The notes under the pieces: model-generated | Seen by the model: only the letters and a program-made list of their open reading frames with translations | What the model was told of the DNA's origin: nothing | Databases searched by the model: none | Source of the DNA: Ramazzottius varieornatus | Lineage: Eukaryota; Tardigrada; Eutardigrada; Parachela; Ramazzottiidae | Direction: 5' to 3' | Length of the DNA: 64,000 nucleotides | Assembly: GCA_001949185.1 (NCBI GenBank) | Contig: BDGG01000001.1 | Coordinates: 159,739 to 223,738 of the forward strand | Shown here: positions 1 to 13,056 of the stretch, one piece after another | Layout of the letters: each line of letters starts with the position of its first letter | Numbering within the stretch: the stretch's first letter is position 1 | Program-made: the position numbers and the translations under genes

Positions 1-480
1 TGAAACACAAAACGCATCGTCCAGGCCTCTCGTATCTTTCATAGTACTGAGAACAGAATACAAAATTGCCACGAAGGATATCTAACGACAGTCGCTGCTT
101 AAAGAATCGAAAAGACCTAGATTCTTTAGTTACGGTACTTCGGCCATCTTTTTTCCGACCGTCTCAAACGTCCCGTACTTGGAACTCTAATTACAAATTC
201 CCCCAACGAACACTTTCCCTAACTGACAAACATAACAGCCTCGAACCAGAAGAGCTCTTGCCCCGAAAAATCAAAGCCAGACCCGAATACCGCTTTCCCC
301 TAACAGCCTCGAACCCGAACAACTTCGACCCCGAAGAACCGCGGACCCCAAGACCACCTTTCCCGAAGAACGCTTCCCGCTATACAAGTTTTGTGAGAAG
401 CACCTGATCACTGCACCGTCAGAACTGTCTAACGATTTCTTCCATGAATCCCTTTGAAAATCATACTGCCTCATTTGGAT

Positions 481-1322
481 GACTTGACGAACGAAACCAA
501 GCTCGGTTTGTTGTATATTTTCCCGGTCCTTGTCTTCCTGTACTTTATCGAGTGAGTTTCGCCGCTACTAAATGTAAGGACTATCTCTAGTCCACGCCAT
601 ACCATCCTCTTTAGCTCTATAGTTTTAGCCCTATGGTTTCCTCTTTACTTTTTCTCTCGATTCATTCTAGCCAAGAAGCAAGAGCAAGGTGGAGTGGATA
701 GCGTTCTAGCCCAGCGTAACCTACACTCACGCCGAGTCCATCAGACTCTCGTCCGAATCGAGTATCGGAAGGAGTTGAGATGTGTGCACACCAGTCGCCT
801 TGAGGTGAAGGAACACCATGAAGAAGGGCTACTCGAGCACGAAAAATGAAAGCAGGAAGACGAGGGATGTGCTAATGCCAAAAAAATCTCGAAGACGATC
901 CAGATCGCGGAGAAACACACATCTTCATCAGCGGATACCATCGATAAAGTCGTCCAAGCTCTGTAAGGTTACCGCTACCGTGATGGCCATGTTACCCACT
1001 TTCTGGTTCTTGGACTGAGTAAGACCTACTTTGCCGATGTTACCGTGTCTGTATCACGTCATTCTTTTATTATAACGCTGGTATAAGACTTTTTTCTTCT
1101 TTTAGTGGGAAGCGAATGCGAGGGATCACGAAAGATCACACCGGCAAAGACGCAGCCCTCCATCTACTGCGTTTGGGACTGAAACTGCCAGAACATCGGT
1201 ATGGAAACAAAGGGCGATGGCAATCGCATGACAACAGCAGAGCGGTTGAACATCATAACGGGCTGGACTTGTCGCCAGTGGAAGGCCCAGTGGATGGAGG
1301 AGAAAGCGTGTCCGACACCTGA
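481..1322 (+). pseudogene. Possible decayed multi-exon gene, unrecognised
   Basis: Three stretches read like exons of one plus-strand gene. Bases 481-540 encode a hydrophobic, membrane-like segment and stop at a good GTGAGT donor. Bases 671-962 follow a pyrimidine-rich acceptor and encode a basic, helical stretch ending at a GTAAGG donor. Bases 1106-1322 continue the frame through a phase-2 junction to a TGA. Two defects argue for decay: an in-frame TGA at 847-849 lies in the middle of the second stretch, and the phase between the first and second stretches does not match. I do not recognise the family. Alternatively these are chance frames, since no conserved motif backs them. Confidence 0.3.
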
Positions 1323-2021
1323 CCTCCAGATGTTGTTCAAGTTGGACATGGAGAGAACAACCAGAAGTAGCTCACCGAAAAAAGCAACAAGCATCAATCT
1401 GACAACAGAGTGTGGAATGTTTACGTGCGAGAAGATCAGCGAAAGTGCCAAGCTGCTCGCTGCCCTAGAACGTTACGCAACAAAAACCTCTAATTTTGAA
1501 ACAATTTCTATAAAGGCTTTTGTGGTGCGCATATACTTTTGTATCCTTACTGTACCATTCCCCCTTACCACACTTCCGCTGGTAGCAGCGAGTAATCCGT
1601 TTCATTATTGTCTTCCACCTCGTCTCCTTACTTTTCGCGTACCCTGAAAATGAAAACTTATTCATACGCTATTGTTGCGCTTTATATTACCTTGTCATGT
1701 CATTGACATGATAAAAGCATTCTCCTGCGTCATCTGATAGGTGTTAGTTTTCGAGAAAGTGGACTGATGACTGGGTTAAGTGCCGCGCGCCGTTATGCAC
1801 GAAGGCACCACCATTCTCGCTGACGGTAACTGGCAGCTAGTACCAACTTTGTGGGCTACGAACCAGTCGCTGATCACTCTGCAGTCTTTTGTGTGTACCG
1901 TCGGAAATCTGTACAGGTGGACTCTTCTCCTCTAACGTAGCTTTCACTACCAACGTTGAACTCTCTTTTGGTGGCAGCTCAACCCAACATTTTTTATTCA
2001 TCACTCTTACTTGTACAGGTT

Positions 2022-2908
2022 GAGTCACAATGCTTCGACCGATTTAGAACTTTTGCAGCAAAATCACTATCTACTCTTCTGCCTTCGAATTTCTTCCTCA
2101 GGTAGTCTGAACATCTAAGATCATCCTTAGAGAATTTGGCGCTGCTTGTCCGCATCTGAAAAATCATGCAAAAACAAACCTCGATAGGCCGGGAAACACC
2201 CCTCGACTCAACTTGACGCTCAAGATCGTAACTCTGGGTGAGCCAATCTTTCCATTCTACCGCCAATTCGATAAAGCATTCTTCGGGCTATTGATTACGT
2301 GTATAGATTTTAGAAACATCGTCTTAGGTTTGACCATAAAAAATTAGACTTCTAATGGTCACTTTTCGGCCAGATATTCCTGTATTACTCAAAATTTTTG
2401 CGTCTGCCGAGTTAAAGCATTGCGCTCTTTCATGTGATTTCCTGCTAAGCTGTTACCTATACTTGTAATTAAAATATTTTTTGATCTCTTTAGTTCTTTC
2501 GAAAGCGAAAAACTGAAGAAAACCAGAATTTTTTTCACTGCAGTCACCCAGTTAACTGCTTTAGAGAAGACCTCGGGGACAAATCTTGAAACTACTAATT
2601 TTTTGTCTAACGACTTGAACCCTCTTGGACAGATTAGCTATGGCGGAAAGGTTCTGGAAACCTCCGTTTATCGGCAAACAAATTCCCAGTATACCGAGTT
2701 CGTAGTCCAAAAAGGTATCCTGATTTCGGGGTCGCTGAAAATTTTCTCTGCAAGTTTTTTTGTGAAGCGTGCAGACGCAATGGAAATTTTAGAGATCGTT
2801 TACAAACGTTAGAGCTACTTTGTGGCGAGATTTGAAAGCAGAGGGGTCAACGCCGAGTTTTCTACAACAGTTCGAAATCGGTCGAAGCATTGGGACTCAA
2901 CCTGTACA
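2022..2908. repeat. Diverged inverted repeat, arms at 2022-2058 and 2862-2908
   Basis: The plus-strand sequence around 2022-2058 (core GTACAGGTTGAGTC) recurs in inverted orientation at 2862-2908 with few differences. Homology fades outward: both copies can be read as the same peptide start (ESQCFDRFRT) and then drift apart. The 800 bp between them has no convincing gene. It may be a pair of old mobile-element ends or two copies of a dead gene in opposite directions. Confidence 0.5.
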
Positions 2909-3450
2909 CAGTAGATATATCCCTCTCCCGCGCTGTGCGAAAGATATCTGTTGAGTGTTATGCGCTCCGGAGACTCGGCCCATATAGAATGAACCGATGC
3001 TGCTGAGCTGATCATTATTTCTTCCTCGCTTTTCCTAACTACTGGCCTGAAACGGTTAGAACTCTGCTGCAGGACTTGCAGCTGTTCAGTCACAAAGAGA
3101 ACGAAAGCTTCCCTGTCCTTTGGCAGCATTTCTCCCACCCGCAACAGCAACATGGGTAAAACAGTGTTGCGAATCCGTATGGGCGAATTTAGAACGTGAA
3201 GAAACATCACGTACATCTTTCTGTTCGTGCTCTAACTCACCGAGCAGTATCCGCCCAAAGCGAGATGACCAGATCACCGTCTTCAGGATGTCCATATGGA
3301 GCCATCTTTAACCATCGTACACATCTCGAAGTACATCATCTCCGGATTTATTGATTTGTGAACTGCAGTACTTTCCATATGGGTATCTGCGGCCTAATTT
3401 ACGGGACAACGTTTTTGACTCCGAACGACCTTTTCCAACATGAAGTCGTT
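2300..3450. other. No supported gene
   Basis: Short open frames occur on both strands (for example 2603-2812 plus and 2815-3216 minus), but none has a recognisable domain, a convincing splice context or protein-like composition throughout. Apart from the right arm of the inverted repeat I see nothing to annotate. Confidence 0.4.
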
Positions 3451-3454
3451 GGAT

Positions 3455-3990
3455 TTGTTCAAGGGCATAGAGTGGTGCCTTCGCCACGGATAGAAGTTTG
3501 ACAAAACTCGAATCAATTCAGACTTTTCTGAAGAAGTCATCTGACCAGTGGTCAGACAGCCAAATGGACATCAGCACCGTTTTGCTCAATGTCCGTTACA
3601 CCAGACCGCATCAGCAGTTCGACTTTGCCCTTGGGAACCCAAAACTGAAAACTTGATTCCCGAACAATTTGAGTAGACATCGTGGCGCCCCAGCTCGTCG
3701 ACAAGTTTGTTTGCAACGACAAACATGGGGCTCACAGAGTCTAGCCCCAAGACGCAAACCAACCGAGATGCGAAACGAGTTGTCATCCAGCAAGTTACGT
3801 AAGACAGAAATGGGCAACGCATTAAGCCATGCTCCTGAGTCCTTGGCTGATACGGCAACTAGTCTGGCTCTTTCTGCTTGGGAACTGGCATCCAGATAGG
3901 TTTGGTAGTGCTGGTCAACTATCGGGATGTCCCACGCCTTCTGCGCTGAACGAAGAGTGAGAATGGGAGACTGTGACATACTTTGTTCCT
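3455..3990 (-). mobile_element. LINE-like repeat copy A, 3' end with coding remnant
   Basis: On the minus strand, 3979 down to about 3740 encodes a segment containing AWLNALPI and GLRLGARLCEPHVCRC. This resembles the short Cys-rich region found in the C-terminal part of many invertebrate reverse-transcriptase proteins. The frame then shifts: KLVDELGRH, the expected continuation, is read in another frame, and there is no intact downstream domain. The 3' flank (about 3470-3600) matches a second copy near 27960-28260, sharing GGTCAGACAG followed by CAAATG. I infer a truncated, inactive non-LTR retrotransposon copy. The family assignment rests on memory of the motif. Confidence 0.6.
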
Positions 3991-4445
3991 GCCAGAGGTT
4001 TATCGCCGATTTTAAACTTTCGCTCCGGATACAAATTCTTTGACTTTTGCGCTTCGAATGTTCTCATTCAGCCAATGCATTTGCATATGTTAACTTTCTT
4101 CAACTTAGGTAACCATAAATATTCTTTTAGACACCCATATAACTGTGACTGATCGGCAGGGCAGACGAGTACGAAGCAATGAGAAACAAGAAAATGGAGA
4201 AATGATATGCACAGAACTACCCGAAATCAGTTCCTGATCCACGCATCTGAAAATTAGTGGAGCTGGAGACGATACATCACTATTAGTATGTCTCCATGTA
4301 CTTGAAGAGAATACGGAAACAAAGGAAAGGCGATAAAAGCGACTCGAACGAGTCCTGGGGAAACAAAGAATTTTTGCGGAATACCCCCAGCTAGGGCGTC
4401 GGGCTGTCCTCACTGACGCACCCAGAAACACCACGGGTCTCGCAC

Positions 4446-7400
4446 TCAGCAGCCACAAGTGTTGCTTGTCAACTTCCACTCCCTCCGTCGGTCATGGTCG
4501 CGCACCGGTTTAGGGATAGCCGCATACTGCACAGATTGCATCCTGCTCAGATCCTTCAGACTTTTGACGAAATGGATTTTACTGTAAAATTCCTTCCTGT
4601 AAAAGTACGGACCTCATGAACAGTACAGCAGTTTCCTCGAAGCCGGAACTGAGCCCTTACCCCAAAACAGCTCGCCCTATCGTTTTCAGTTCCGTCTTCG
4701 TCTTGAGGTTTGGATGCACGATCAGCAGCGACTGCATATTCTCCTTCATCCTGCGAGCAAGGCAGAAGGTTGGTTTCCACCAGTTCTGAACATTTCAGAA
4801 CCTCACGACGTTAAACTTACGCAGGATCCATCGATTTGTGTACGTGTTGGATCCACGTTACAGCATGTTCCGTCCCGGTTGGTACCGCCGCATTGAAGAC
4901 GAAAATTCTGAACGGTTTATCCTCAATCTCTTCCAGCCGACTCATTACAAACCTTAAAAGAGGGAAACAAGATTGAAAGTCACTCCTTGTTAAACAACAG
5001 CAATTTGGGAAGCCTGCAGACAAAACGTGCAAGATTGTTGTCGGAAGTGGCGCCATGAGCTCATTGTTGTCGGCTGAATGCGTGCGCCAGTTGGAGAAAC
5101 AGCCAAATTCGACAAGATCGTCTCTCAAATGGCGCACCCTGCCAGTTGATAACAGCGATAGTGTGCGCGACTGTCGAAAACGATCCCGCACGTTTTGTTT
5201 GCCAATCTTTCCATCTGGCTCTTACTTGTGCAGGTGTTCCATGATTCTGTCATAAGTGTTCAGCGAGCGGTCCGGCAGAAGACACGGATAAAACAATACG
5301 GCCGTTGGTTCCGTTCCTTCATCTGGTCTGGTATCGAGGACATTCTTGTACGGCTCGATGATGCTTCTATCAAAGTGCCATATTTGTGATACCGTTCTGT
5401 GGTCGCCGGCTTGGTGAAGCTCAGCTTGAGAAGCTAGTGCTGCGGACTTGGTGGTTGGTAGTGCGGGCAGGTCGCCGTGTGGCCGGGTGATGATGTGGCG
5501 ACTGGCGCGAGCTGAGGGAACAGGTGGCGCACTGCGAACTGCTGGACGAGGTGTGGCTGGCGCGTCAACCGACAAAGGATCCGCGGGTATTTCGGGGGCT
5601 TCGAATCCGGAACTCTCAACTGAACGACTCAGCAGCGCTGGAGTTGGAGATACAAAGAAGTTTTGAGCAATATTCTAGCAAAATTTCGCATCTCAAACCA
5701 CACATGATTTTAGAAGGAACATTCAACGAAGCACTGATTCCACAAGAAAATTCTTTAAATTATTTTACAGAATGCGCTGAAAAAAAGGTTTTTGTAGACT
5801 TACGCGCGGGTATTGTAGCTAGAAGCGCCGCTAAGGTTGGTGGACCAACAGCAGTCGTGATAGATGTCATAACAGTCCTTTCGGTATCATATCCACCTAC
5901 ACGACGGTACAGGCAAAGAAAGATGGCTCGTTTCAGAATATTGAAAAAAGTGCCTGTATTGGCAAGGGAAAGATACCTGTGACTTGTGATGGGACTGTGG
6001 ACGACTGAACGGAGAGCGTTACGTCATCCATCGGCAGCGCTAGCTGGCTGGGTCGATTACTTCCACTGAGTTTCAGGGTGTTGACCGGTAAGTTGTCAAG
6101 CTGATACCATGACCGTTGTCCAGAAGGCTTCAGCGTCTTCCTCCTCAGCTTGGCAGAGTTGGTGTCGCCACTAGTTAAGCTGGTACCGCCATCAGATTCT
6201 GACAAGTCGGCTGCATCTTCCTGCGTGTCCAGGTCTTCTCTCCTTCTTCCTTTGGATACAAGCGACCCACCCTGACTTTCCATCCCACTTTCCAGGAGTT
6301 CCGTTGCGTGTACCAACGACGAGGCAAAGTGGCCGCTGGTCAAATCTTTCAAGGACTGCTGGGTGAACAAGCGGTCCAAGGCGGAATGAAGGATATCAGT
6401 GGAGGCGCCTTTGGCAATGTAGTGCTCTTGGAGGTCGGACAGGTTGACGTGCTCCGCCAGATTCCACTGCGTTCGTCGACTGATGGCGTCATCCATCAGA
6501 ACTAACTCGGGAGGCTCGATGGAAGGGACGACCAGGTCGGCCAGCTGGTAGTCAACGTCCTGCACAACATAGTAAGGCTCGACATGGTCCAAGTACTCTT
6601 CCTCGTTCTGGTCATTGGTTGTCTCTTCGCCTTGCTCATTGCCTTCGCTGTCGGGCTCTGAACCGATGTAGATGAAGGATGGTTGGCGGACATCTTGATC
6701 TTCCGGCTGGTTGAAAGCTTGCTCTCTGATAAAGAGTTCGGTCGATTCGACTGCCGACGTACCTTTACCTTCTTTCGAGCTTTCACCTGCTTTGTCCACT
6801 TCTTCGTCAGCTGGAAGAAGCTTCTCCGTAATAGCCTCAACTTCACCAGACGTTGCTTTTTCCTGCCACTGATCCTGGCCATTTGGTCCAGCGTTGCAGG
6901 CTGTTGCACCGTAATTCATCTCCGCTGGCTCGGCTCGGTACATCTGCTCTCGCTCAAAGTGCTCACCGGACTCCAAATTATACGCAGGCTGGCCACAATC
7001 GTCTTCTTGGTATCTTCTATCGTCAAATTCGTTGTTGTGTAACTCGCTGCTAAATTCGCTGCGTGTGGACTGGAAGGCTTCTTGGTTGAAATGGCGTGGA
7101 TACTCTTGCTGCATTCCATCAAAGTCTTTTGCTTCCTGAAACCGGCTGTACATAGCTGCTTGAGACCCTTGGTCGGCATAATTGTCCTTCTGGTCATAAT
7201 CTCTAGATGATGCTTGATGGCGGTCGCCGTTGAAAGAGTCATTTCTTTGGTAGTTGTGGGAGGAGATGCGAAAGGGACTTGCTCTGTTGTCTATACCGTA
7301 GTCAATCATATCTCTTTCCTGATCCACTGGCCGGTCGTCGTTGTACAAGCTGTTGTCCGAATACCGATTGTCCTGAATGTAGTTACTGATGCCTCTGGTG

Positions 7401-10400
7401 AAGTACTCGTCAGGTCGATGGGAGAATTGCTCGATCCGCTCAAAGTCTTGGTTGTACTGGTCGAACCTTTGGTCTGCTCCGCCTGTATGACGACTGTCAG
7501 AGTTTGCCGATTGCCGATGGTTGGCTGGCTCATTGTCGTTGTGGGGGGACTGCGTGTAGCTGGTGGGCGCATTGTCCACCATCCCTTTTCCGTCCGCTGC
7601 TTTCTTGCTGTCTGCCCTCTCCAAAGTTTCCCGCTGGTCATTCTCGTTGCTATCCAGGTAGGCTATACTCCCATTTGTCATCATCTGATTGCCAGATGCG
7701 GCGCTCATTTTTCCTCCCTGAGGGGTGGCGGACTCTTCTTGAGGCTGGCTTTCATCCATTTCAGTGGGCAGGTCTACAACAAAACCAAAGCCATTTGCAC
7801 CGCTTTCTCGGTCGTTTCTATCCGTGCGATCCTTACTACCTTCGTCAGACATTCCTTGACGGATTTCTACTGTCGGCGCTTCCCCTTGTTGGTGACGATT
7901 GTCACCCAGTGCGTCAGAAGGGCTCTTCATGAAACTTGTCAGCGCCGAAATATCTCCGTCGCTGGTGTCCATCTCGTTGTGAAAGTCCTTGTCTGTATCG
8001 CCCACTCGGCCAGTTTCATCAGTGTACCGCGAAGGCTTAATTGAGCCAGTCGATTCGCCTTCTTCGTCTTCTGACTTGTCATGACTGACTTCTTCACTGA
8101 TGTCATCCGCTGCATTGTCTTGGTTCTGAGACTCGTCAGTCTCAAACGCGTGACCATAACTTTGCTCACTGGCCAGAGAAGTTCGCTTTGACGAAGCCAA
8201 GTCTCGAAGTAAAGCGCCCGATTCAAAAGTCGTACCTTGGCTGGCCATTCCTTGATGAAATGAAGACTGGCCTGTATCCAACTCTTTCACTTCCCCATCT
8301 CTCCAACAAGCAGCGTCGCCACCTCGGTCATTTGTGTTCTCATAAGAATATCTGTTGTCATTTGAATGATTGTGATCATTGTCCTTCTCTTGAACCTTCA
8401 AAGGCCAGTCATCAGACTGCCTGTTGGACATGTCTTGTCCCTCTGACCACTTATAGTCCCCATCTTGCGCAGTCGGATGATCACCAAGCCGATCTCCATT
8501 TCCCCGAGCATTACCATTGAGATGTTGGTCGTACTCCCAAGGTGTTGCCGAACCTGGCTGAAACTCTGTATCACTGTGTCCCGCCGTCATCGGATTGTAT
8601 TCGTTGTCGGCGTTGATCTCAGTGTTTTCTTGATCGTGCAAGTCCGTTCGATCGGACTGGGCTGCTTCGAAGTAAGGTGATTGTGGCCGTGTATATTGAT
8701 CGACGTCATCGACGTCCTCTTTCGCCAAGTGGACCGTCGGCGCGCTTGTCAACTCCCCGTTATCGAATGCCCGAGGCACATCACCTTCAAGCGTGTCCCT
8801 GGCAATGTTGTCTGCGGTTGCGGGCTGTGACTCGTTAGCTCTTTCTCCAGATTCACTGTCATCTTTGTCGAGCTGTACTTTGTCATCTGGCCAATGTTGC
8901 TCAGTAGATGGCTGCGCTCTGTCGTCACCTTCTGTTTGTGATTTCAGCTTCGGACCATCGTCGTCCATCAGTTGATCCACCTCTTGTTCTTGTCTGAATG
9001 GCTGCAAGCTTTCAGTTTCGCCGTCTTGGTTCGGATAATACTCAAGCTCAGAGTAGGCATTGGAAGTGCCGTCTTGCCTATATCGCTCTGGCTGGCTGTC
9101 ACCTGGCAGATCGGCCTCAAACTCCTTCTGAAGGTTCTCGTTAAACTGCTGTAAATTTTCCGAGTTTAAACTATCCTTTTCCGCGTAGTCTTCGTTGGGC
9201 GTCAGCAACACCCCGTCCACATTCCTTTCGCCGTCTTCGGCATTTCGTGGGGTGTACTCTTCCTCGTTGAGTTCTTGACCCTTTACCTCGTTGGGTTCCT
9301 CCGACACGAACCCAACTTGCAGATTCGCGGCTTTCAACAGCTGATAGGCGACTGCTCGCTTTGTTTCATCTGCAAGCGTTTCATTCGAAAGGTCACTTTC
9401 CCCCATGTAAGATGGCTGGTCGTCCAGGCGGTTCTTCTCCTGCCCGTAAAAGGCATTTATGGTATCTTCAAGCGAATCAGAATAGAAGTTATTCCGTGGT
9501 TCTGGCTGATCCTCCGCGTTATCTTGAACAGGCCTGACTGGACTTGTCAGCATTCTGTCTTCTCCGTACGAATGCGACGATCCCTGCCGTCTTTCGGCTG
9601 AATACCCATAGTCCATCATGGCTGTTTCATCGTAGTAATGTAACATTGGCGCACTGAGGAAACGAAGCTCTTCGTAATTCCACAAGTTTGAGTCGGTGTT
9701 GCCACTGTCACCGCTTGCATCAACTTCCTGTCGTCCCGTTGAGCCGCCTTCCGCCGATTCCTGGCGCTGCCAATCACTGTCATTTGAACCAACCGACCGC
9801 TCTTTCTCTTCGTTGGAAGTTTTTGCGGGAGTTTCGTCCAGCGAGTCTTGCAGTATGTAGGGTGATGTTAGATCATCCGGTTGGTAGTTGCGAGTAGCTT
9901 GTGGAACAGCGTGGTCTCGAACGAATGTTTCTTTCTCCGTATCAGCTGGGTGGAAGTTGTCTTCGATGTTTTCCTCTCTGAAATCGCGACGAGGATCGTC
10001 CTGGCTTCTTTTCCTGTCTTCGGTATAATCATCTGTATTTTGGTCGCGGGAGTCTTCATCGTCTGTTAGCCGATGGGAAGGTGTAGCCCGGTTGTTGTCC
10101 ACAGACTCATCCCCAACGTTGTAGTATCGTCCTGAAACACCAGGGGAATATCCTTGGTGATGGTCCAGTGAAGGTGACGCGCCTTGATCGGACTGTCCTT
10201 CGAGGTGGCGAACCTTGTCACGGTACTGCTGCACAACCAACTCCAGCCGTTCGATTTGCGACTCGTCAACGTAGCTCTCTTCGCCATCGCTGGTGACCCA
10301 GTCATCGTGGAGGCTTCCCATGAAGTAGGAGACTTCACTTGGACCAAGGTAGGTTTCTTCCGTGTTGCGACTCAGCGTGTCATTGTCGTCTTCGCTATCC

Positions 10401-11958
10401 TCTCCAACGTCCGCTTTATCGCCTGAAAAGTCAAATCATCTGCTAAGTAAGACTGAACAGAATGTAAGAAATGTCAATGATTACATGAATCATATTCCAA
10501 AAATATACCACAAATTTTTCAACAAGCATTTCGCACAATTCCAAGAAAAGGTTACCGAATTTATCTCTGTCAACTGCGCATGCCACTAAGTCAGCCTTTT
10601 TATCAAGAAATGCGGAGCTGTGTTCGGAAGTGATACCCGTCAGCGTTGACGTATCCTCTTCCGTCGAGGACAAGCCGCGAAAATCCGCCAACATGTGCAG
10701 CGCCTTGTCGATCTGATCCCAGTTCTGGTCAGCCACCGAGTCGAACTGCTCACGCGGATGAGTCAGTGGCGTAAAGTAACTGACATTTTCAGGCATCTCT
10801 CCAGACATCGTCGCGGGCTTTTCTTGCTGGTACGCTATGACTTTCGAGAACCCAGCCATGCTGCTCGTCTGTGTCATCGAGAAGTTGACAGTACTCTGCT
10901 GGCCCTGACCAAAGTCCGCTGCAGTCAACCTGGTCATGAACTGCTCCATGTTGGACTCATCCATCAACATTTGCTCGTAGGTGCGTAACGAGCCGAGAGA
11001 CTTGGATAATCTTCCCGCTAAATCTGGGCCGGTATTCTCATCACGTAACAGACCGCTGGATGCAGCCGGGACAAGGGAGTTTTCCCGCTCTTGATCACTC
11101 AATGTTCTGTCATCTTCGATGACTTCAAACGAACCTTCTTTCGATTCGGGGATGTTCGCTCTGGAATATTCTGCAATGCATATCGACTCGTTCAACCCAG
11201 CCAACATGACAGAAAACTCCAGACTTAGGCAAAAAAACTCCACAAAGTTTCCAGATCTATCTTCTCAAGTGGCGCACGCTTTCAGCGAACAACACCAAAA
11301 CGGACGCCACTCTGCAGAGCAATCAAACTCACCAGATCGTTTTTTTCGAGTGGCGCATACTTCCAGCGAGAACTAAGTTCGAGAAAGGTGCGTCACTTGG
11401 GCATACATATTCAAGAAGATTATTTTCAATTCGATAACAGTAGAGACATGCGCCACTGGGGAAGCATTCCTGTTAATCTTGTTTGCCCAGCTCTCAATTA
11501 GAGTTCGAAAAGAGGACACCAAAGTTATTACCTAGGTTTATGTCGCTGTCTTTTTCTTGAAAGGCATTCTGGCTAGTGTAATCATTGTCCAATTCAACAG
11601 CTAGTCTCGGTGAAGAAGGGCGGAACAGGGCAAAGAGATCCAGGGGGTTCGGTCGGATATCTTTGATGACGGACAAGGAGAAGGTGCTGCGCATTTCGGC
11701 CGGTGAACGAAACTGCCGTGGAGCAAAGTATTCGTCTCTTTCGGGCGCAGTGTCCATGGCGCTTTCGGTAACAGAATGAAGACCACGAGGAAGGCCCTGA
11801 GGCATGAAATCAAGGTTCGGACGGAGTAATTTACCACCGGAATAAGAAGGTTTGCCATGATGATCGCGATGGGCATGTTCTTCGAAATACACATCACCAG
11901 TGTGTCGATCCAGGAAATTTGATCGGTGGTCATTTTGCACACGATCACGGTCGGCCAT
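4446..11958 (-). CDS. Giant acidic disordered protein with C-terminal BCH (CRAL-TRIO) domain
   Basis: Seven exons join in phase: 11958-11532, 11170-10556, 10422-5977, 5637-5226, 4952-4821, 4750-4661 and 4596-4446, giving about 2,090 residues. The first ~1,800 residues are low-complexity and rich in D, E, Q, N and S, with no folded domain I can see; one exon is 4.4 kb. The last ~200 residues form a BCH domain: IIEPYKNVLD, LLPDRSLNTYDRIMEHL, RIFVFNAAV, MQSLLIVHP, KIHFVKSL and YAAIPKPV line up in order with BNIP2/PRUNE2 family members. BCH domains bind small GTPases and their regulators. Long acidic region plus BCH resembles PRUNE2, but no DHH phosphoesterase domain is visible upstream before the next gene. 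The ATG at 11958 is the first good start; a 5' non-coding exon is possible. Introns 1 and 4 carry dispersed hairpins. Confidence 0.8.
5045..5190. repeat. Dispersed hairpin element, copy 1 (two hairpins)
   Basis: Two adjacent inverted repeats of the AAGTGGCGC / GCGCCACTT type (about 5047-5094 and 5123-5190), separated by CGACAAGATCGT. They lie in intron 4 of the BCH gene. Confidence 0.75.
11230..11465. repeat. Dispersed hairpin element, copy 2
   Basis: Arms AAGTGGCGCACGCTTTCAGC at 11277, a degenerate return arm near 11305, a second pair from 11350 (AGTGGCGCAT ... GTGCGTCACTTGG) and a solo arm near 11445. Located in intron 1 of the BCH gene. Confidence 0.75.
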
Positions 11959-11999
11959 GCTGCCTCTCTTTTAGAATATCTTAAATCAACTTACAGCAA

Positions 12000-13056
12000 G
12001 ACACATGACCTACCAGTCACCTGACTGCGGTTAATTCCCGACCATCTGATAGGTTTTTGTGCCGGTTTTACACACAGTTTCCATTAGCAACGCCATCCAT
12101 CTATCGGAGCTTCCGGTCTGCTGATTTCTGATCGCGGAAGAAGCAATGTTTAATCGCTGCACATTAGGGGAGGTGTGGGTGAGTATAGGGGAAATGAATG
12201 TGGACGGCGTTGTGTCTCTCTGTGGTGAAACTACTTGGTGAGAAGTCAGCAGATCATTGTACTGTCTTACTTGAGTTACTTCTTTGTCTGCAAAGAGTTT
12301 CAAGATTGTTTTTCACATATCGCAACTGTATGATTGGGTGTTCTAAGAAATTGTATGGAAGCGAAGGGTCAATGTCGCGCGGCGAAATTAAAATAAAACC
12401 ATTGTGGTAGGTTCTACTGATCTTTGGGCTCATAACTTCCCTGTCACCCAAGTCCGCACTAATTATGACTCCGATCATGCCAGTCGGTATCTAAGTGTTT
12501 GTCTTGGTTGTCGTCATGAATAAATAGAGAGTTCGCCTTTCCGTTCAGCTCATTGCTGAAATGGGCATTAGCCGCCTGGCCGTTCGTCCTCAGAGGATGC
12601 CAACTTTTAATTAAACGGACTTTGGTCCTGGACGAGCCAGCAACAATCTGTCAGGGACCAGTCTACGTAAATGCAGCACGGAACAATCGACAAAACTTCG
12701 CGCAAGACTGCGAGAAGGTTGGAATGACATCAGCAACCGACAGTGCTACGTATCACACTCATTGTTATCCCATACCATTTTATCCTTTCAAGCCCAAAGT
12801 TATCCGTGGCAGACAGTAGCTACGTGTCCCGTTGGGGTGGCAGTTATCGTGTGTTGACAAAGATAAGCTATGACAAAGATAAGCTATGAAATTGCCAGAT
12901 ATAGATAGTACTGGCGTTCAATATGAAGATCCGGCTGATTTTGCAGCAGTAGCTTTTGGGAGTTATGCGGTGCTTTCACTCGGTCTCCCACCCCCTTTTT
13001 GGACGATATTCATAAGTACCCTGATTTACTTTGATTTTTAGTAACCAAATTCAACC
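12000..13056. other. Intergenic between BCH gene and beta-galactosidase
   Basis: Divergent upstream region of two genes. Minus-strand open frames at 12031-12303 and 12254-12478 could include an untranslated or small coding first exon of the BCH gene, because several splice-like sites sit at 12000-12040, but no choice is forced by phase. An exact 15-nt tandem duplication (TGACAAAGATAAGCTA) occurs near 12857-12886. Nothing else recognisable. Confidence 0.4.

Noticed and set aside
5803..5953. Extra minus-strand exon after a 23-nt intron in the BCH gene
   Set aside because: Phase and splice sites fit, but it inserts a hydrophobic stretch with no counterpart in the family, and skipping it also keeps phase; left as a possibility only.
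5524..5982. 152-residue plus-strand open frame
   Set aside because: It spans the exon 3 end and exon 4 of the minus-strand BCH gene, whose splice phases and domain are well supported.
7214..8044. 276-residue plus-strand open frame
   Set aside because: It is antisense to the 4.4-kb acidic exon of the BCH gene; Val/His/Leu richness is the expected mirror of Asp/Glu/Gln-rich coding.
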